A stretch of DNA of 64,000 nucleotides from Sphingomonas sp. PR090111-T3T-6A (GTDB lineage Bacteria; Pseudomonadota; Alphaproteobacteria; Sphingomonadales; Sphingomonadaceae): positions 1 through 64,000 of the forward strand of contig NZ_AORL01000022.1 of assembly GCF_000383095.1 (NCBI RefSeq). The letters are read 5' to 3'. The notes under the pieces are model-generated. The model was not told where the DNA came from. It saw only the letters and a program-made list of their open reading frames with translations, and did not search any database. Within the stretch, counting starts at the first letter, position 1. Every line of letters starts with the position of its first letter. Shown piece by piece: positions 44,434-52,889 of this stretch. A program made the translations under genes and the position numbers.

Positions 44434-44439
44434 AAGGAA

Positions 44440-45300
44440 GTGAAGCGCCTCATCGTCACCTCCGATGATTTCGGGGCATCGCTCGCCGTCAACGAGGCGG
44501 TCGAGCAGGCGCATACGCAGGGCATCCTCACCGCCGCCTCGCTGATGGTGGCGGGCGATGCCGCCGCCGATGCCGTCCAGCGCGCGAAGCGGCTGCCGAC
44601 GCTCGGCGTGGGACTGCACCTCGTGCTGGTCGAGGGGCGACCGATGCTGCCCGTCGCCGAGGTTCCGGACCTCGTCGACGAGACCGGCCATTTCCGCACC
44701 AACATGGCGCTGGCGGGCGTCAATTTCTTCTTCCGTCCGTCCGTCCGCCGCCAGCTTGCGGCCGAGATCGAGGCGCAGTTCGCCGCCTTCCATGCGACCG
44801 GGCTCCCGCTCGACCATGTCAACGCGCACAAGCATTTCCACCTGCACCCGACGATCGCAGGCCTGATCCTCTCGGTCGGCCGCCGCTACGGGCTTGCCGC
44901 CGCCCGCGCGCCGGTCGAGCCGCTGGAGATGATCGCCGCGATCGAGCCCACGCCGCAGACGCTCGTCGGCCGCATCGCCGGACCCTATGCGAAGAGCGTC
45001 GCCCGCCGCTTCCGCGCCGCCGGGCTGGTGGTGCCGGATCGCGTGCTCGGCCTCGCCTGGAGCGGGCATATGACGACCGAGCGGGTCCGCACCCTAGTCG
45101 AGCGGCTGCCGGACGGCGTTTCCGAACTCTACTGCCACCCTGCCACCTCGGACGAATATCCGGGCTCCGCGCCGGGCTATGCCTATCGCGCCGAACTCGC
45201 CGCGCTGCTCGATCCCGGCGTCCGCGCCGTCGTGGCGGGGCGCGACATCCAACTCTGTCGTTTCGCCGAGGTACAGGCGCGGCGGAATATGGCGGCATGA
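44440..45300 (+). CDS. hpnK: Hopanoid N-acetyl-sugar deacetylase HpnK (YdjC/ChbG family)
   Basis: HpnK deacetylates the N-acetylglucosaminyl hopanoid made by HpnI. The 286-residue protein is a YdjC-fold deacetylase: RLIVTSDDFG with Asp9-Asp10, GVGLHLVL with His60, and DHVNAHKHFHLHP with the metal-binding histidines. I choose the GTG at 44440 because AGGAAGGA lies directly before it and the conserved KRLIVTSDD follows at once. An ATG at 44398 lies within the repeat element and would add unrelated residues. Confidence 0.94.
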   Translation: MKRLIVTSDDFGASLAVNEAVEQAHTQGILTAASLMVAGDAAADAVQRAKRLPTLGVGLHLVLVEGRPMLPVAEVPDLVDETGHFRTNMALAGVNFFFRPSVRRQLAAEIEAQFAAFHATGLPLDHVNAHKHFHLHPTIAGLILSVGRRYGLAAARAPVEPLEMIAAIEPTPQTLVGRIAGPYAKSVARRFRAAGLVVPDRVLGLAWSGHMTTERVRTLVERLPDGVSELYCHPATSDEYPGSAPGYAYRAELAALLDPGVRAVVAGRDIQLCRFAEVQARRNMAA

Positions 45301-45340
45301 GCAAAGCCGTGCCGCGCTTCACGAAAGGCCCGAAATCCCC

Positions 45341-46321
45341 GTGACGTCCCATCTCCGCTGGCCGATCGCGCTGGCGACCCTCGCCGGCCTCGGCGCCGCC
45401 ATCTGGGCGATCGGCTCGGTCGGCTTCGCCGCGCTCGCCCATGCCGCGCTGCGCATGGGGAGCGGTGGCTTCGCGCTCTTCTGCCTCGGCAGCCTCGGGC
45501 TCTCCGCCATCCTCGGCGCGGCGTGGCTCGCCTCGATGCCGGGACAGCCGCTGCGCCAATGGCCGCTCTTCACCTGGGCGCGGATGGCGCGCGAAGGGGC
45601 GAACGACCTGCTGCCCTTCAGCCAGGTCGGCGGCCTCGTCGTCGGGGCGCGGACATTGACCGGCGCCGGCCTCCCCGGTCCGCGCGTCTATGCCGCGATG
45701 GTCGTCGATCTCACCACCGAGATGGCGGGGCAGGTGGTGTTCACCCTGTTCGGGCTGGTCGTGCTGGGTTCGGTGCTGGTCGACGGTACGCAGCATCATG
45801 TCGCGCCGCTGGCGTGGGCCGGCGCGGGCGTGACGATCGCGATGACGGGCGCCTTCATCCTGCTCCAGCGGCCGATGCTGAAGCTCGCGGGCGCGCTCGC
45901 CGGGCATCTGCTGCCCAACGCGCATATCTCGCTCGACAAGCTCCATGCCGAACTCGGTGACATCTACCGGCGGCGGGGTGCGGTGGCGATGTCCTTCCTG
46001 CTCAACCTGCTCGGCTGGCTGGCGGCCTCGCTGCTCGGCGCGCTGGCGCTGGAGCTGATCGGCGATCCGATCCCGGTGTGGCGGGTGATCGCGCTCGAAA
46101 GCCTGATCTTCGCGATCCGCGCCGCCGCCTTCGTCATTCCCGGCGCGATCGGCGTGCAGGAGGCGGGCTATGTGCTCCTGGGGCCGATGCTGGGCCTTGA
46201 TCCGCAGGCGGCGGTGGCGCTGTCGCTCATCAAGCGCGCGCGCGACATCGTGATCGGCCTGCCCTCGCTGATCGCGTGGCAGGCGAACGAGATGCGGCCG
46301 CGCCGGCCGCGCAAGGCCTGA
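45341..46321 (+). CDS. hpnL: HpnL family membrane protein (LPG synthase TM-like)
   Basis: A 326-residue integral membrane protein with about eight helices, resembling the lysylphosphatidylglycerol synthetase TM (flippase-like) domain. Landmarks are GGFALFCLGSLGLSAILGAAW, LLPFSQVGGLVVGARTL and the C-terminal FVIPGAIGVQEAGYVLLGP. In hopanoid loci this is HpnL, presumed to flip or transport a hopanoid; no direct assay is known to me. The best start is GTG at 45341, 40 bp after hpnK. Its stop overlaps the start of the following DUF2141 gene. Confidence 0.9.
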   Translation: MTSHLRWPIALATLAGLGAAIWAIGSVGFAALAHAALRMGSGGFALFCLGSLGLSAILGAAWLASMPGQPLRQWPLFTWARMAREGANDLLPFSQVGGLVVGARTLTGAGLPGPRVYAAMVVDLTTEMAGQVVFTLFGLVVLGSVLVDGTQHHVAPLAWAGAGVTIAMTGAFILLQRPMLKLAGALAGHLLPNAHISLDKLHAELGDIYRRRGAVAMSFLLNLLGWLAASLLGALALELIGDPIPVWRVIALESLIFAIRAAAFVIPGAIGVQEAGYVLLGPMLGLDPQAAVALSLIKRARDIVIGLPSLIAWQANEMRPRRPRKA

Positions 46322-46848
46322 TGCGGCGGGTGGGCCTGCTCCTCGCGGCGCTGCTCGCGGTGGCCGCCGCGCCGCCCCCCTCCGGGCCGGAGCCCGGCAC
46401 CGACGAAGGCCGCTGCCGCCCCGGCGACAACAGCCCGACCATCGAGGTCAGTGTCGAGGGCCTGAAGGACCGCACGGGCGTCCTGCGGCTGGAACTCTAT
46501 TCCTCCGATCCCAAGGATTTCCTGGCCGGCGACAAGGATCTGCTGGCCGCCGGCAAGACCTTCCGCCGCGTCGTCGAGGCGCCCCTCGCCAGCGGGCCGG
46601 TGAAGCTGTGTCTGCGCGCGCCCGCGCCCGGCACCTATGCGCTGGCGCTGATCCACGATCGCGACAACAAGCGCAGCTTCAGCATCTGGCACGACGGCGT
46701 CGGCTTCGCGGGCAATCCCCCCGTCACCCACGGCAAGCCGCCGCCCGACAAGGCCCGCATCACCATCGGAAACGGGCAGACACAAACCGTCATCATCATG
46801 AATTATATGCGAGGGCTGTTCACGTTCGGGCCTGTCGGGGGGAAGTGA
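46321..46848 (+). CDS. Second secreted DUF2141 protein
   Basis: A 175-residue secreted protein (signal MRRVGLLLAALLAVAAAPPP). The DUF2141 domain has TIEVSVEGLKDRTGVLRLELY, PGTYALALIHDRDNKRSFSIW and GVGFAGNPPVTHG. It differs from the copy at 28083 by the N-terminal DEGRCRPGDNSP segment and the HDRDNKRSFSIW core. It starts on the last base of hpnL, so it should be translated with it. The function is unknown; a link to hopanoid or envelope export is suggested only by position. Confidence 0.85.
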   Translation: MRRVGLLLAALLAVAAAPPPSGPEPGTDEGRCRPGDNSPTIEVSVEGLKDRTGVLRLELYSSDPKDFLAGDKDLLAAGKTFRRVVEAPLASGPVKLCLRAPAPGTYALALIHDRDNKRSFSIWHDGVGFAGNPPVTHGKPPPDKARITIGNGQTQTVIIMNYMRGLFTFGPVGGK

Positions 46849-46939
46849 TGGCCAACATCTCGCATCGGGGGCCGCGCGCTGGAAGGGCGCTGCGGACCAC
46901 CAGCTATTCGCGTTTCTGGGCGGAAATCCTGATCTGGGC

Positions 46940-46974
46940 GAGCCGCCGCTGCCCGCATTGAGCAGCGGCGGCTC
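46940..46974. terminator. Strong bidirectional hairpin between convergent genes
   Basis: A perfect 13-bp stem, 46940-46952 with 46962-46974, has a 9-base loop. It lies in the 132-bp gap between the plus-strand DUF2141 gene and the minus-strand acyl-CoA dehydrogenase gene. There is no U tract on either side, so intrinsic termination is likely but not classical. Confidence 0.6.
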
Positions 46975-46980
46975 CCACAA

Positions 46981-48780
46981 TCAGAAGGCCTCGGCCTCCA
47001 GTGCCATCAGCGAGCGCTTGCCCGACTTGATGGCGAGGAACATCGCCGTCGCCTGCGGCAGGATGCGATCGAAGAAGAAGGACGCCGTGGCGAGCTTCGC
47101 CTTGTAGAAGCCCGCATCCTCGCCCGCGCCGGCCGCCAGCCTGTCGGTGGCGATCTTCGCGGCCTTCAGGAAGGTGTAGCCGAGGCCCACCAGACCCATC
47201 AGCCGCAGATAGTCGGTGGCGGCGGCGCCGGCTTCCTCCGGGTCCTTCAACCCCTTCTGCGCAATCATGCCGGTCGAGAGCTGGAGCGCGCCGAAGGCCT
47301 GCTGGAGGCCGCCGGTGAAGGCCTTGAGCGCCTTGTCCTCGGGCGCGCCCATCTCCTCGATCAGGTTGGAGACGGCGTGGAAGAAGGGGCGCAGGTTCCG
47401 CCCCATGTTCGCGGGCAGCTTGCGGCCGACGAGATCGAGCGCCTGCACGCCGTTGGTGCCCTCGTAGATCTGGGCGATGCGGCTGTCGCGGACGAACTGC
47501 TCGACGCCATGCTCGCGGATATAGCCATGGCCGCCATAGGTCTGGACCGCGAGATTGGCCGCCTCCGAGCCGAAATCCGTGAACAGCGCCTTCACCACCG
47601 GGGTCACCAGCGCGATGAAATCGGTGGCGCGCTGCTTCACCGCTGGGTCGTCCGAATGCTTCTCGGCATCGAGCGCGCGGGCGCACCACTGGCCGAGCGC
47701 ACGGCACCCTTCCGCATAGACGCGCATCGTCATCAGCATCCGGCGCACATCCGGGTGGACGATGATCGGATCGGCCGGCAGGTCCGGGCGCTTGGGGCCG
47801 GAGAGCGAGCGGCCCTGCAAGCGGTCCTTCGCATAGGCCACCGCCGACTGGTACGCGATCTCGTTGATGCCCAGCCCCTGCACGCCGACCGAGACCCGCT
47901 CGGTGTTCATCATCGTGAACATCGCGGCCAGGCCCTTGTTCGCCTCCCCGACGATCCAGCCGGTCGAGTCATCGAAATTCATCTGGCAGGTGGCGGACGC
48001 CTTCATGCCCATCTTGTGCTCGATCGCGGCGACCGAGACGCCGTTGGACGGCCCCGGCGTGCCATCCTCCTTGGGCAGGAACTTGGGCACGATGAAGAGC
48101 GAGATGCCCTTGGAGCCCTTGGGCGCATCGGGAAGCCGCGCCAGCACGAGATGGATGACGTTCGCCGTCAGGTCATGGTCACCGGCCGAGATGAAGATCT
48201 TGGAGCCGGTGATCTTATAGCTGCCGTCCGCCTGAGGCTCGGCCTTGGTGCGGAGCAGGCCGAGGTCGGTGCCGCAATGCGACTCGGTGAGGCACATCGT
48301 CCCCGACCATTCGCCCGACACCATCTTGGGCAGATAGGCCTGCTTGAGCGCGTCGGTGGCGTGGCTCTCGATCGCCGTGGTGGCGCCGTGGGTGAGGCCC
48401 GGATAGAGGCTGAACGAGAGGTTGGTCGAGCAGATCATCTCCTCGACCAGCTTGTTCACCGTCTCGGGCAGCCCCTGCCCGCCCCACTCCGGATCGGAGG
48501 CGAGCGCCGTCCAGCCGCCCTCGCGGAAGGTGTCGTAAGCCTCCTTGAACCCCTTGGGCGTGCGGACGACGCCATTCTCGTAGTGACACCCTTCGAGATC
48601 GCCGCTGGCGTTCAGCGGCAGCAGCACGTCCTTGGCGAGCTTGTTCGCCTCCTCCAGCACGGCGTCGAGCAGGTCAGGGGTGAACTCTTCATGCGCCTTG
48701 AGGCCGCCGAAGCCGTCGCCCTCGAACAGCTCGTGGAGCACGAAGCGCATGTCGCGCAGCGGCGCGTCATAGGTCTGCAT
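46981..48780 (-). CDS. Acyl-CoA dehydrogenase (FadE/DmdC-type, 599 residues)
   Basis: This flavoenzyme introduces the first double bond in acyl-CoA beta-oxidation. The 599-residue chain has the ACAD N-terminal and middle domains (MCLTESHCGTDLG; TGSKIFISAGDHD), the C-terminal helical domain with VQTYGGHGYIREHGVEQFVRD and the catalytic Glu in AQIYEGTNGVQALD, plus the extra C-terminal domain of the long bacterial subgroup. The ATG at 48780 is 13 bp after the upstream gene stop. It is the last gene of a thiolase, multifunctional enzyme, dehydrogenase operon. Confidence 0.95.
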   Translation of the reverse strand: MQTYDAPLRDMRFVLHELFEGDGFGGLKAHEEFTPDLLDAVLEEANKLAKDVLLPLNASGDLEGCHYENGVVRTPKGFKEAYDTFREGGWTALASDPEWGGQGLPETVNKLVEEMICSTNLSFSLYPGLTHGATTAIESHATDALKQAYLPKMVSGEWSGTMCLTESHCGTDLGLLRTKAEPQADGSYKITGSKIFISAGDHDLTANVIHLVLARLPDAPKGSKGISLFIVPKFLPKEDGTPGPSNGVSVAAIEHKMGMKASATCQMNFDDSTGWIVGEANKGLAAMFTMMNTERVSVGVQGLGINEIAYQSAVAYAKDRLQGRSLSGPKRPDLPADPIIVHPDVRRMLMTMRVYAEGCRALGQWCARALDAEKHSDDPAVKQRATDFIALVTPVVKALFTDFGSEAANLAVQTYGGHGYIREHGVEQFVRDSRIAQIYEGTNGVQALDLVGRKLPANMGRNLRPFFHAVSNLIEEMGAPEDKALKAFTGGLQQAFGALQLSTGMIAQKGLKDPEEAGAAATDYLRLMGLVGLGYTFLKAAKIATDRLAAGAGEDAGFYKAKLATASFFFDRILPQATAMFLAIKSGKRSLMALEAEAF

Positions 48781-48793
48781 CGTCTTTGCCCTC

Positions 48794-51121
48794 TCAGTTG
48801 CGCAGCGGCTTGCCGGTGGTGAGCATATGCTCGACACGGGCCTGCGTGCGCGGATCCTTGACGCTGGCGAGGAACGTCTTGCGCTCCAGACGCAGCAACT
48901 GCTCCTCGGTGACGGTGTCGACGAGATCGGCCTCGCCGCCGGTCAGCACCTCGGCCAGACGATCGGAGACGACGCCGTCATAGGCGGTGGCGAGCCCCTT
49001 CTTCTGGAAGTCCTTGACCGCGAGTCCGAGCCCGACGCGCCCGCTCTCGCCCGGCAGCCTGAACACCGGCGGCTCGGGCGGCGCATAGCCGTCCACCAGC
49101 GCCAGCGCCTTGGCCTTGGCGTCGGCGAGCAGGCGGTCGCGGTTCATGGTGATGCCGTCGGTTTCGCGGAGGAAGAGATGCTCCTTGGCCTCGGCGGCCG
49201 ACTTGGCGACAGTCGCGGTCGAGACGGTCTGGAACACCTTGGCGACAGCGGGCATCGGCCCCTTGGGCATCGCCTTGGCCTTCTGCCAGCGGTCGAGCAT
49301 CTCGCCATTGCCGCCCCAGCCCGGCACGAGGCCGACACCGCATTCGACGAGGCCGATGTACGTCTCGGCGTGCGCCTGAATGGCATCCGAGTTGAGGCAA
49401 ATCTCGCACCCGCCGCCGAGCGCCAGCCCCGCCGGCGCCGCGACCACCGGGAATGGCGCATATTTGAGCGCCTTGAACGCCTGCTGTCCGCCGGCGATCA
49501 GCTTGTCGATCTCGCTCCACGCCGCAATGTTGACCGCGAAGAGCGCGAGGCCGAGATTCGCGCCCGCCGAGAAGTTCGAGCCCTCGTTATAGACCACCAG
49601 CGCCTTGAACTGCGCCTTCACCAGCGGGATCGCCTGCTGGATGAGCTTGATGATCTCCTCGTCGAAGGAGTTCATCTTGCTGGTGAACTCCAGCACGACG
49701 ACGCCGTCGCCCACATCCCACAGCGAGGCGGAGGCGTTCTTGAGCAGCGGCTCGGCGCCGCGCTTGATGTCCTCCAGCAGCACCACGCCCTCGGCGCGGA
49801 CGACATCGCGATAGCTGCCGTCGGCGGCGAGATATTGGCGCTTGCCGTTCTCGACGCGGTAGAAGGGGTTGGTCCCCGCGGCCTTGAGCAGCGCCGGCAC
49901 CGGGCGGCCCTCGGCGGCGAGACGCTCGGCGAGCTTGCCCGGCCCGAGCTTGTCGATCAGCTCGAACGGACCGAACTTCCAGTTATAGCCGAGCTTCATC
50001 GCATCATCGATGGCGACGATATCGTCCGCCGCCTCGCCGACCAGCTTGGCCGCATAGGACAGGACATGGCCGAGGATCGTCCACGCATAGTCGCCGCTCT
50101 TGCCGGGCAGTGTGACGAGCGCGGCCAAATCCTTGTCGGCCTTGCCGGGCAGCCTTTCGGGCTTCTTCTCGGGGCGATATTCGCCGGTCGCGAGGTCGAG
50201 CGCGAACTTGGCGCGCTTGCCGTCCGCGCCCTTCTCCAGCTTGTAGAAGCCGCCCTTGCCCTTGCGGCCGGTGAAGCCGTCCGCGATCATCTTGTCGACC
50301 AGCGGCATCGGCCGGATCGTGTCGAAATAGGGATCGCCCTCGGGCAGCGTCGAGGACAGGCTCTTCGACAGCAGCGGCATCAGGTCGACGCCGACCAGAT
50401 CGATCAGCGCGAAGATGCCGGTCTTGGGCACGCCCATCGGCGCGCCGCCGATCTGGTCGGCCTCCTCGATGGTGACGCCCAGATCCATCGCCGCGTTGAC
50501 CGCGATCGCCAGCCAATAGGTGCCGAGGCGGTTGGCGATGAAGCCCGGCGTATCCTTGGCGCGGATCACCCGCTTGCCCAGCGCGCGGTCGGCGAAATCC
50601 TCGACCTTGCGCGCCAGCGCCTCGTCGGTGGCCGCGCCGGTGACGATCTCCAGGAGCCGCATGTAGCGCGGCGGGTTGAAGAAGTGGGTGATGAGGAAGT
50701 CGCGCTTGAACTGGTCCGAGCGGCCCTCGACCAGCCTCTCCAGCGGGATGGTGGAGGTGTTGGAGGAGACGGCGGTGCCGGGCTTCTTCACCTCTTCCAG
50801 CTTGGCATAGAGCGACTGCTTGATGTCCAGCCGCTCGACGATCGCTTCCACGATCCAGTCGCATTCGGCGACACGGCCGAGATGATCGTCGATATTGCCC
50901 GTCTCGACCAGCTTGGCGGCGCGCTTCGACATGAAGGGCGCCGGATCGGTCTTGAGCATCTTGGCGACCGCACCCTTGGCGATGGCGTCGCGATCGGCCC
51001 CGTCCTTGGGGACGATGTCCAGCAGGAGCACCGGCACGCCCGCATTGGCGACCTGTGCGGCGATGCCCGCGCCCATCGTGCCGGAGCCGATGACGCAGAC
51101 TTTCTTGATGCTGTCGGCCAT
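48794..51121 (-). CDS. 3-hydroxyacyl-CoA dehydrogenase/enoyl-CoA hydratase, FadN-type
   Basis: A 775-residue bifunctional beta-oxidation enzyme in the reversed order of FadB. The N-terminal NAD-binding domain has VCVIGSGTMGAGIAAQVANAG (residues 8-28) and THFFNPPRYMRLLEIV, then the HAD C domain, and the crotonase domain lies at the C-terminal end. That domain has NFSAGANLGL for the oxyanion hole and two glutamates in LALGGGCEI and VECGVGLVPGWGG. The same order and the same gene trio occur as fadN-fadA-fadE in Bacillus. It begins two bases after the thiolase stop. Confidence 0.94.
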   Translation of the reverse strand: MADSIKKVCVIGSGTMGAGIAAQVANAGVPVLLLDIVPKDGADRDAIAKGAVAKMLKTDPAPFMSKRAAKLVETGNIDDHLGRVAECDWIVEAIVERLDIKQSLYAKLEEVKKPGTAVSSNTSTIPLERLVEGRSDQFKRDFLITHFFNPPRYMRLLEIVTGAATDEALARKVEDFADRALGKRVIRAKDTPGFIANRLGTYWLAIAVNAAMDLGVTIEEADQIGGAPMGVPKTGIFALIDLVGVDLMPLLSKSLSSTLPEGDPYFDTIRPMPLVDKMIADGFTGRKGKGGFYKLEKGADGKRAKFALDLATGEYRPEKKPERLPGKADKDLAALVTLPGKSGDYAWTILGHVLSYAAKLVGEAADDIVAIDDAMKLGYNWKFGPFELIDKLGPGKLAERLAAEGRPVPALLKAAGTNPFYRVENGKRQYLAADGSYRDVVRAEGVVLLEDIKRGAEPLLKNASASLWDVGDGVVVLEFTSKMNSFDEEIIKLIQQAIPLVKAQFKALVVYNEGSNFSAGANLGLALFAVNIAAWSEIDKLIAGGQQAFKALKYAPFPVVAAPAGLALGGGCEICLNSDAIQAHAETYIGLVECGVGLVPGWGGNGEMLDRWQKAKAMPKGPMPAVAKVFQTVSTATVAKSAAEAKEHLFLRETDGITMNRDRLLADAKAKALALVDGYAPPEPPVFRLPGESGRVGLGLAVKDFQKKGLATAYDGVVSDRLAEVLTGGEADLVDTVTEEQLLRLERKTFLASVKDPRTQARVEHMLTTGKPLRN

Positions 51122-51123
51122 GG

Positions 51124-52260
51124 TTATGCGCGCTCCAATACCGTGGCGATGCCCTGACCGCCGCCGATGCACTGGGTGGCGAGCGCGTACTTTCCACCCT
51201 CGCGCTCCAGCAGCGCCGCCGCCTTGCCGACGATGCGCGCGCCGGTCGCGCCCAGCGGATGGCCGATGGCGATTGCGCCGCCGTCGATGTTGATCGTCTC
51301 TTCCTTCAGGCCGAGATCGCGGATGCAGGCGATCGCCTGGCTCGCGAAGGCTTCGTTGATCTCCACCACGTCGAGGTCGGCGGCGGTGATGCCGGCGCGC
51401 TCCAGCGCCTTCCTCGATGCGCCGATCGGGCCGAGGCCCATCGTCTCGGGCGCGCAGCCCATGATGCCGACCGACTTGATCTTCGCGAGAATCTTGAGGC
51501 CGTGCTTCTTCGCAAACTCCTCCGACGTGACGAGCACGGCGCTCGCGCCATCGGTCAGCGGCGAGGAGGTGCCGGCAGTGACGGTGCCGTCCTTCGAGAA
51601 GGCGGGCTTGAGGCCGGCGAGGATCTCGGCGGTGGTGTCGGGGCGGATGATGCCGTCCTCGGTCACTTCGCCGGACTTGGTCCTGATGGGGATGATCTCG
51701 TCGGCGAGCTTGCCGGAGGCACGGGCGGCGGCGGCCTTCTGCTGGCTCTTCACAGCGAGCGCCTCCTGCTCGGCGCGGGTGATCTGGTATTTCTCGGCGA
51801 CATTCTCCGCCGTCTCGCCCATGCCCATATAGGCGCCGGGGCGCTTGGCGACGAGTTCCGGCGAGGGCAGCGGGTTGAAGCCCATCATCGGCACCCGGCT
51901 CATCGATTCGATGCCCGCGCAGATGAAGGCCTCGCCCGCGCCGATCGCGATCTGGCCCATCGCATAGTGGATCGCGCTCATCGACGAGCCGCAGAAGCGG
52001 TTGATCGTCACCCCGCCGACCTGGAGCGGGAAGTCGGCCAGCAGGCCGATGAGGCGGGCGACATTCAGCCCCTGCTCGCCCTCGGGGAAGGCGCAGCCGA
52101 GCACGATGTCCTCGATCTCGGCCGCATCGACCCTGGTCTTCTCCAGCAGCCCGCGAATCGTCTGGGCGGCGAGATCGTCCGGGCGGACGCGCGCCAAAGC
52201 GCCCTTGTTGGCGAGGTGGAAGGGTGAACGGGCATACCCTGCGATCACGACGTCGGTCAT
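51124..52260 (-). CDS. Acetyl-CoA C-acyltransferase (thiolase, FadA-type)
   Basis: Thiolase cleaves 3-ketoacyl-CoA in the last beta-oxidation step. The 378-residue protein has the nucleophile Cys in TINRFCGSSMSAI (about residue 89), GMGETAENVAEKY, EINEAFASQAIA, the catalytic His region IAIGHPLGATGARI and the second Cys in ATQCIGGGQG. Its order (thiolase first, then multifunctional enzyme) sets up an operon read from about 52.3 kb downwards. It is divergent from the DUF2147 gene. Confidence 0.95.
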   Translation of the reverse strand: MTDVVIAGYARSPFHLANKGALARVRPDDLAAQTIRGLLEKTRVDAAEIEDIVLGCAFPEGEQGLNVARLIGLLADFPLQVGGVTINRFCGSSMSAIHYAMGQIAIGAGEAFICAGIESMSRVPMMGFNPLPSPELVAKRPGAYMGMGETAENVAEKYQITRAEQEALAVKSQQKAAAARASGKLADEIIPIRTKSGEVTEDGIIRPDTTAEILAGLKPAFSKDGTVTAGTSSPLTDGASAVLVTSEEFAKKHGLKILAKIKSVGIMGCAPETMGLGPIGASRKALERAGITAADLDVVEINEAFASQAIACIRDLGLKEETINIDGGAIAIGHPLGATGARIVGKAAALLEREGGKYALATQCIGGGQGIATVLERA

Positions 52261-52453
52261 GCGAATCCTCTCCGTGGAATGGCCCGGACGATCAGTGCCG
52301 CGCCGTGTTGCCTTTAAGGTGCGATGATTTCCCTATACGTCAACCAAATTTTCGGTCACAGTCTGCGAGTCGCCCCGCCGTAGCGGTAGGCGGCCCATCA
52401 TAAGCGCCAGCAAGAGCGCGGTATGTTGAGAAGCATATGGAGGAGAGGCGATC
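52261..52453. promoter_or_regulatory. Divergent intergenic region upstream of the beta-oxidation operon
   Basis: 193 bp separate the thiolase start from the DUF2147 start, so promoters must run both ways. I see no confident -35/-10 pair or palindromic operator, and no gene. AGGAGAGG at 52440-52447 is the ribosome binding site of the DUF2147 gene. Confidence 0.35.
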
Positions 52454-52855
52454 GTGATCACGATGCTTTTCGCGGCGTTCCTCGCCGCACCGTCAGCCGA
52501 CAGCGTCGTCGGCCAGTGGATGACCGAAACCCGCCACGGGATCGTCAACATCCAGCGCTGCGGATCCTCGATCTGCGGCACGCTCATCACGTCGGACGGC
52601 ATCAAGGCCAATCCGGCGCTGAAGGACATCAACAACAAGGACGAGAAGCTCCGCGATCGTGCCCTGAAGGGCGTCACCATGCTGCAAGGGTTCACCCAGA
52701 GCGACGGCATGTGGGACGGCGGCACCATCTACAATGCCGAGGACGGCCGCATCTACAAGGCGCGCATCACGCCGGTGGATGCCAACACGCTCAAGCTGCG
52801 CGGCTGCGTGTTCGTCCCTCTTTGCAAAACGCAAACCTGGACCCGCGTACGGTAA
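52454..52855 (+). CDS. DUF2147 domain secreted protein
   Basis: A 133-residue protein with a short signal-like N-terminus (MITMLFAAFLAAPSA). The DUF2147 core is visible: VVGQWMTETRHGIVNIQRCGSS, GGTIYNAEDGRIYKARITP and LKLRGCVFVPLCKTQTWTRV. Family members are small beta-rich proteins, probably periplasmic, without known function; three cysteines may form disulfides. The start is GTG at 52454 behind AGGAGAGG. It is 34 bp upstream of the FadL-type gene. Confidence 0.88.
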   Translation: MITMLFAAFLAAPSADSVVGQWMTETRHGIVNIQRCGSSICGTLITSDGIKANPALKDINNKDEKLRDRALKGVTMLQGFTQSDGMWDGGTIYNAEDGRIYKARITPVDANTLKLRGCVFVPLCKTQTWTRVR

Positions 52856-52889
52856 GCGTCCGCCGAACAAGCAGTAGGGGAGTTGCATA

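Noticed and set aside
44398-44439. ATG at 44398 as the hpnK start
   Set aside because: It lies within the repeat element, adds residues without homology, and the GTG at 44440 has a perfectly spaced SD and the conserved N-terminus.
48827-51157. A 776-codon plus-strand open frame opposite the fadN-type gene
   Set aside because: Composition is the Arg/Asp/His-rich pattern of an antisense shadow and no family motif is present; the minus-strand gene is certain.
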